Part shown: positions 6,067 to 7,789 of the stretch, piece after piece | Numbering within the stretch: position 1 is the stretch's first letter | Layout: each line of letters begins with the position of its first letter | Translations under genes and position numbers: made by a program | The notes under the pieces: model-generated | Seen by the model: only the letters and a program-made list of their open reading frames with translations | Databases searched by the model: none | What the model was told of the DNA's origin: nothing | Assembly (NCBI GenBank): GCA_018675825.1 | Contig: JABGXK010000023.1 | Coordinates: 1 to 7,789 of the forward strand | DNA length: 7,789 bases | Origin: Flavobacteriales bacterium | GTDB taxonomy: Bacteria; Bacteroidota; Bacteroidia; Flavobacteriales; BACL11 | Direction of reading: 5' to 3'

Positions 6067-6449
6067 ATTTTAACCCATTTGCCATATGAAAGTAGTGTAA
6101 AGCTACCTATGTGTTTTGCGTTCCATTTTTCTGGTTCGATAATACTTAAAAAGTTTTTGTCTTCACTCTTTTTATAAAGATGGTAAGTTGATCCAATATC
6201 TGGTTTAAATTTGTAATCTGAATTATATATTAGTTCTGTCCAATGATATTCTTCTCTAATTTTTAAGTAATTGTCTTGTAGTTCTGTAAGCTGATTTTTA
6301 AAGTATTTTTGACAATCAAAAGGGAGGTTTTTGTCAATTAATTCTAGATTAAAGTTAGGTGCTGATGAGTTAGTTGGGTATTCTTTACTAAATGCATCAA
6401 ATTCTTTTTTGTCATAATTAAAGACAATATTATCTGGATATTTGCTCAT
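6063..6449 (-). CDS. DUF2452 domain-containing protein
   Basis: The 128-residue soluble protein matches the DUF2452 pattern from memory: PDNIVFNYDKKEFDAF (5-20), KEYPTNSSAPNF (22-33), a helical middle with FKNQLTELQDNYLKIREEYHW (50-70), LIYNSDYKFKPDIGSTYHLYKK (73-94) and NFLSIIEPEKWNAKHIGSFTLLSYGKWVKI to the end (99-128). It spans almost the whole usual family length. The family has no known function and I infer none beyond its setting. It is transcribed toward the MerR-type regulator, with a four-base tail-to-tail overlap. Its promoter carries the same dyad as the oxidative-repair operon, so it may belong to the same regulon. The ATG at 6449 is the only reasonable start: the -7 box at 6466-6473 lies 16 bases upstream. 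Confidence 0.8.
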   Translation of the reverse strand: MSKYPDNIVFNYDKKEFDAFSKEYPTNSSAPNFNLELIDKNLPFDCQKYFKNQLTELQDNYLKIREEYHWTELIYNSDYKFKPDIGSTYHLYKKSEDKNFLSIIEPEKWNAKHIGSFTLLSYGKWVKI

Positions 6450-6452
6450 ATT

Positions 6453-6468
6453 CTGTATTTTAATACAA
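6453..6468. promoter_or_regulatory. dyad TGTATT-TT-AATACA, candidate MerR-type operator
   Basis: TGTATT (6454-6459) and AATACA (6462-6467) are perfect inverted repeats two bases apart; the half-sites can also be read as TGTA-N6-TACA. The dyad overlaps the -7 box of the DUF2452 gene by two bases, the same geometry as the dyad at 5312-5328. In both places TGTATTT is followed 12-13 bases later by CAAAT and then ATAATAT. It is a candidate binding site for the adjacent MerR-type regulator. Confidence 0.4.
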
Positions 6469-6473
6469 ATTTA
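6466..6473 (-). promoter_or_regulatory. -7 promoter box of the DUF2452 gene
   Basis: Read on the minus strand this is TAAATTTG, an exact match to TAnnTTTG, 16 bases from the ATG. No TTG -33 element is seen at the normal spacing, the same lack as at the divergent operon promoter near 5330. Confidence 0.5.
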
Positions 6474-6535
6474 TAATATTTTTTAATAATTTCTTAAATA
6501 CTTGATAAATATATAGTAAAATTTATAAATAGTTA

Positions 6536-6543
6536 TATATTTG
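6536..6543 (+). promoter_or_regulatory. -7 promoter box of the SDR remnant gene
   Basis: TATATTTG matches TAnnTTTG exactly and ends nine bases before the ATG at 6553, so the transcript would be nearly leaderless. The in-frame TTG at 6541 falls inside this box and so is unlikely to be the start codon. Confidence 0.45.
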
Positions 6544-6552
6544 TTTAAAAAA

Positions 6553-6801
6553 ATGAAAATTTTATTAGTTGGTGCAAGTAGTGATATTGCTTGTAACTTA
6601 TTTGAAAATTATAATGATAATTATGAGTTTGTTAGATTAAGCTCAAATGATGAATTTAGTGATATTAATAACTTTGATGTTTTAGATGATTCTACATATT
6701 TAGAAGTTGATGATCTTGATGGTATTGTATACTTTCCAGGTACGACAGACTTGGAGTTACATCATATGTTGCAGGTGAATGTTGTGATTAAAAAAGGTTA
6801 A
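6553..6801 (+). pseudogene. N-terminal remnant of an SDR-family oxidoreductase
   Basis: From the ATG at 6553 the product is 82 residues. It begins like a short-chain dehydrogenase/reductase: MKILLVGASSDIACNLFENY, where GASSDIA (7-13) stands in the G-x-x-x-G-x-G nucleotide-binding position, then an FDVLDD acidic turn (41-46) and DLDGIVYFPGTTDLEL (54-69) in the place of the N-A-G strand. After this the sequence goes directly to HHMLQVNVVIKKG and two stops. MLQVNV can be read as the helix that normally follows (QVNV-x-G), suggesting a small internal deletion and then loss of everything downstream. The catalytic S-x12-Y-x3-K part is absent; SDR proteins are usually 220-260 residues. A terminator starts 20 bases after the stop. 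I read this as a deletion pseudogene that keeps its promoter. A small functional protein is possible but less likely. Confidence 0.65.
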
Positions 6802-6820
6802 TAAAATATAATTTTAGAAT

Positions 6821-6856
6821 AAAAAAAAACCCACTCAATTGAGTGGGTTTATTTTT
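6821..6856. terminator. strong bidirectional intrinsic terminator
   Basis: A perfect 24-base palindrome at 6827-6850 (arms AAACCCACTCAA and its complement) forms a GC-containing stem with a tight AATT loop. It is flanked by nine A on the left (6821-6829, partly in the stem) and TTTATTTTT on the right. On the plus strand it would end the SDR remnant transcript. On the minus strand it is followed by nine T, so it is at least as good a terminator in that direction. Confidence 0.85.
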
Positions 6857-6859
6857 GGT

Positions 6860-6873
6860 GGACCTCTCGGTCC
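6860..6873. other. GGACC-TCTC-GGTCC hairpin in a GC-rich patch
   Basis: A five-pair stem with a four-base loop lies inside a patch much richer in G and C than its surroundings. Read on the minus strand the loop is GAGA, a GNRA tetraloop, and the stem is followed by ACCA. A TTCGAA sequence lies at 6878-6883. This looks like a structured RNA element rather than coding sequence. It may be part of a minus-strand transcript ending at the terminator at 6821-6856. Confidence 0.45.
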
Positions 6874-6892
6874 TTATTTCGAACTTTTTCAA

Positions 6893-6918
6893 AAAAAGCT
6901 ATGCATGCATAGCTTTTT
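6893..6918. terminator. second perfect palindrome with T-run, terminator-like
   Basis: AAAAAGCTATGCA at 6893-6905 is followed immediately by its exact reverse complement at 6906-6918, making a 26-base palindrome ending in five T. The stem is AT-rich with a GCATGC centre. It could end transcription in either direction, or be a dyad operator just before the patatin promoter box at 6923. It lies only 36 bases after the strong terminator. Confidence 0.5.
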
Positions 6919-6922
6919 ATAT

Positions 6923-6930
6923 TATCTTTG
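6923..6930 (+). promoter_or_regulatory. -7 promoter box of the patatin gene
   Basis: TATCTTTG matches TAnnTTTG exactly, with transcription expected near 6937 and the ATG at 6948. The -33 position falls inside the palindrome at 6893-6918 and shows no TTG, so a protein bound there could control access. Confidence 0.45.
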
Positions 6931-6947
6931 TTATAACTACACAATAG

Positions 6948-7789
6948 ATGGAAGAAAAAGAAAAATTAGCATTAGTAATTGAGGGTGGTGGATTTAAATC
7001 AGTTTTCTCAGCTGGAGTTTTAGATACATTTTTAATGAATAAATTTAACCCTTTTGATATTTATATAGGTGTTTCAAGCGGAGCAATGTGTTTGTCTTAT
7101 TATGTAGCTAGTCAATATAAAGCCTATTTCTCATTATCCAAAGAAGTATCGGTTAATGAAAAATTTTTAAGTTATAGGCATGCTCTTTCAGAACAGGGAT
7201 ATATGGATTTGAATTTTTTATCAAAATACGCCAAAAAACATAATCCTATAGATTTGCAACAGATTAAAGAATCCACTGAAAATAAACAACTTTATATAGT
7301 ATTAACCAATTTAGAAAATGGGGAAGCTGTTTATTTAGAACCCAATAAGAGAAATTATTATAAATGTCTGCAAGCTACTTCTTCCTTGCCCTTTTTCACG
7401 AAAGGTTCTTGTGAGATTAATGGTGTAAATTTTATGGATGGAGCATGGTCTGATCCGATTCCAGCAAAATCAGCAGCTGACTTTGGAGCAACTAAAATAA
7501 TTGTTATTAGACCAAACCCTTTGGGCTATAAGTTAAACGGATTAAGCTATTTAGGATTAGCTGCTGGCTACTGGTGGAAGAATAACCCGAAAGTAAGCGA
7601 TAATTTTTTTAAAGAAGGTAATAAATACAATGAAGCTGTAGATTTTTTAACAGAAAAACATAAAAATCTACAGATCCTACAGATATGTCCTGATAATTTC
7701 TTAAGATCAGGAGTAGTTGGAACTAAAATAGAAGATTTAATACAAGATTATCATTGTGGTTTAGAAAAAGGCATGGATTTCCTTAATAC
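6948..7789 (+). CDS. patatin-like phospholipase (3' end beyond window)
   Basis: The frame from the ATG at 6948 stays open for 280 codons to the window edge. It is a patatin-fold serine acyl hydrolase with a Ser-Asp dyad. The glycine-rich oxyanion loop is EGGGFKSVFSAGVLD (12-26), the nucleophile elbow GVSSGA has Ser43 (G-x-S-x-G at 41-45), and the catalytic Asp is in DGAWSDPIP (164-172). TNLENGEAVYL (120-130) and LQATSSLPFF (141-150) are typical of the bacterial YjjU-type patatins, which are near this length, so little is probably missing. There is no signal peptide, so the enzyme is cytoplasmic or membrane-peripheral; the expected activity is lipid or lysophospholipid acyl hydrolysis. The gene has its own -7 box and is insulated from the SDR remnant by the hairpin cluster, so it is likely a separate unit unrelated to the light/oxidative genes. 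Confidence 0.88.
   Translation, partial: MEEKEKLALVIEGGGFKSVFSAGVLDTFLMNKFNPFDIYIGVSSGAMCLSYYVASQYKAYFSLSKEVSVNEKFLSYRHALSEQGYMDLNFLSKYAKKHNPIDLQQIKESTENKQLYIVLTNLENGEAVYLEPNKRNYYKCLQATSSLPFFTKGSCEINGVNFMDGAWSDPIPAKSAADFGATKIIVIRPNPLGYKLNGLSYLGLAAGYWWKNNPKVSDNFFKEGNKYNEAVDFLTEKHKNLQILQICPDNFLRSGVVGTKIEDLIQDYHCGLEKGMDFLN

Noticed and set aside
6541..6552. TTG start for the SDR remnant
   Set aside because: The TTG is part of an exact -7 box, and the ATG at 6553 begins the Rossmann strand in the normal place.
6856..6884. tRNA-like sequence on the minus strand (TTCGAA followed later by a stem and ACCA)
   Set aside because: The distance between the T-loop-like part and the acceptor-like part is wrong by about five bases and no anticodon or D arm can be folded. 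It is not a tRNA, at most a chance or remnant resemblance.
6827..6918. Paired palindromes as inverted repeats of an insertion sequence or a CRISPR repeat
   Set aside because: The two palindromes differ from each other, enclose no transposase and show no repeat-spacer periodicity or target-site duplication. Terminator and structured-RNA readings fit better.

Overview
The window comes from a strongly AT-rich member of the Bacteroidota, most likely a marine Flavobacteriia-type organism. The evidence is three consecutive proteins with type IX secretion (T9SS) C-terminal sorting domains, -7 promoter boxes of the Bacteroidota form TAnnTTTG in front of several genes, weak or absent Shine-Dalgarno sequences, and families such as DUF2452 that I know mainly from this phylum. 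I see no CRISPR array, insertion sequence, rRNA or intact tRNA.

Left part (1-2383, + strand): the C-terminal end of a secreted protein (the sorting domain only), then a small secreted lamin-tail-domain protein, then a secreted SGNH-type hydrolase with a PKD domain. All three appear to be T9SS cargo. The 181-base gap before the hydrolase contains two short aborted signal-peptide-like reading frames. A four-helix DoxX-like membrane protein follows (2420-2887) with its own promoter box.

Centre (2882-5294, - strand): four tightly packed genes read from one promoter near 5330. In transcription order they are an SRPBCC ligand-binding protein, a secreted SOUL heme-binding protein, peptide methionine sulfoxide reductase MsrA, and an Fpg/Nei-family DNA glycosylase whose zinc finger has lost its cysteines. 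Two of these repair oxidative damage (methionine sulfoxide in protein, oxidised bases in DNA) and one belongs to a tetrapyrrole-binding family. The set therefore looks like a photo-oxidative or singlet-oxygen damage module. This is inference from gene content and was not tested.

Divergent from that operon (5407-6066, + strand) is a MerR-type regulator with the cap domain of the LitR/CarH light-sensing family, but without a recognisable B12-binding Rossmann domain. A DUF2452 gene lies on the opposite strand (6063-6449). Similar dyads of the TTGTAT/ATACAA type overlap the -7 boxes of both minus-strand promoters (5312-5328 and 6453-6468), so the regulator may control both.

Right part: a short-chain dehydrogenase gene cut down to its first 82 codons (6553-6801), a cluster of three hairpins (6821-6918) including a strong bidirectional terminator, and a patatin-like phospholipase (6948 to the window end) that runs off the edge. 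The shortened regulator and the SDR remnant suggest that a larger light-response locus has been eroding here.
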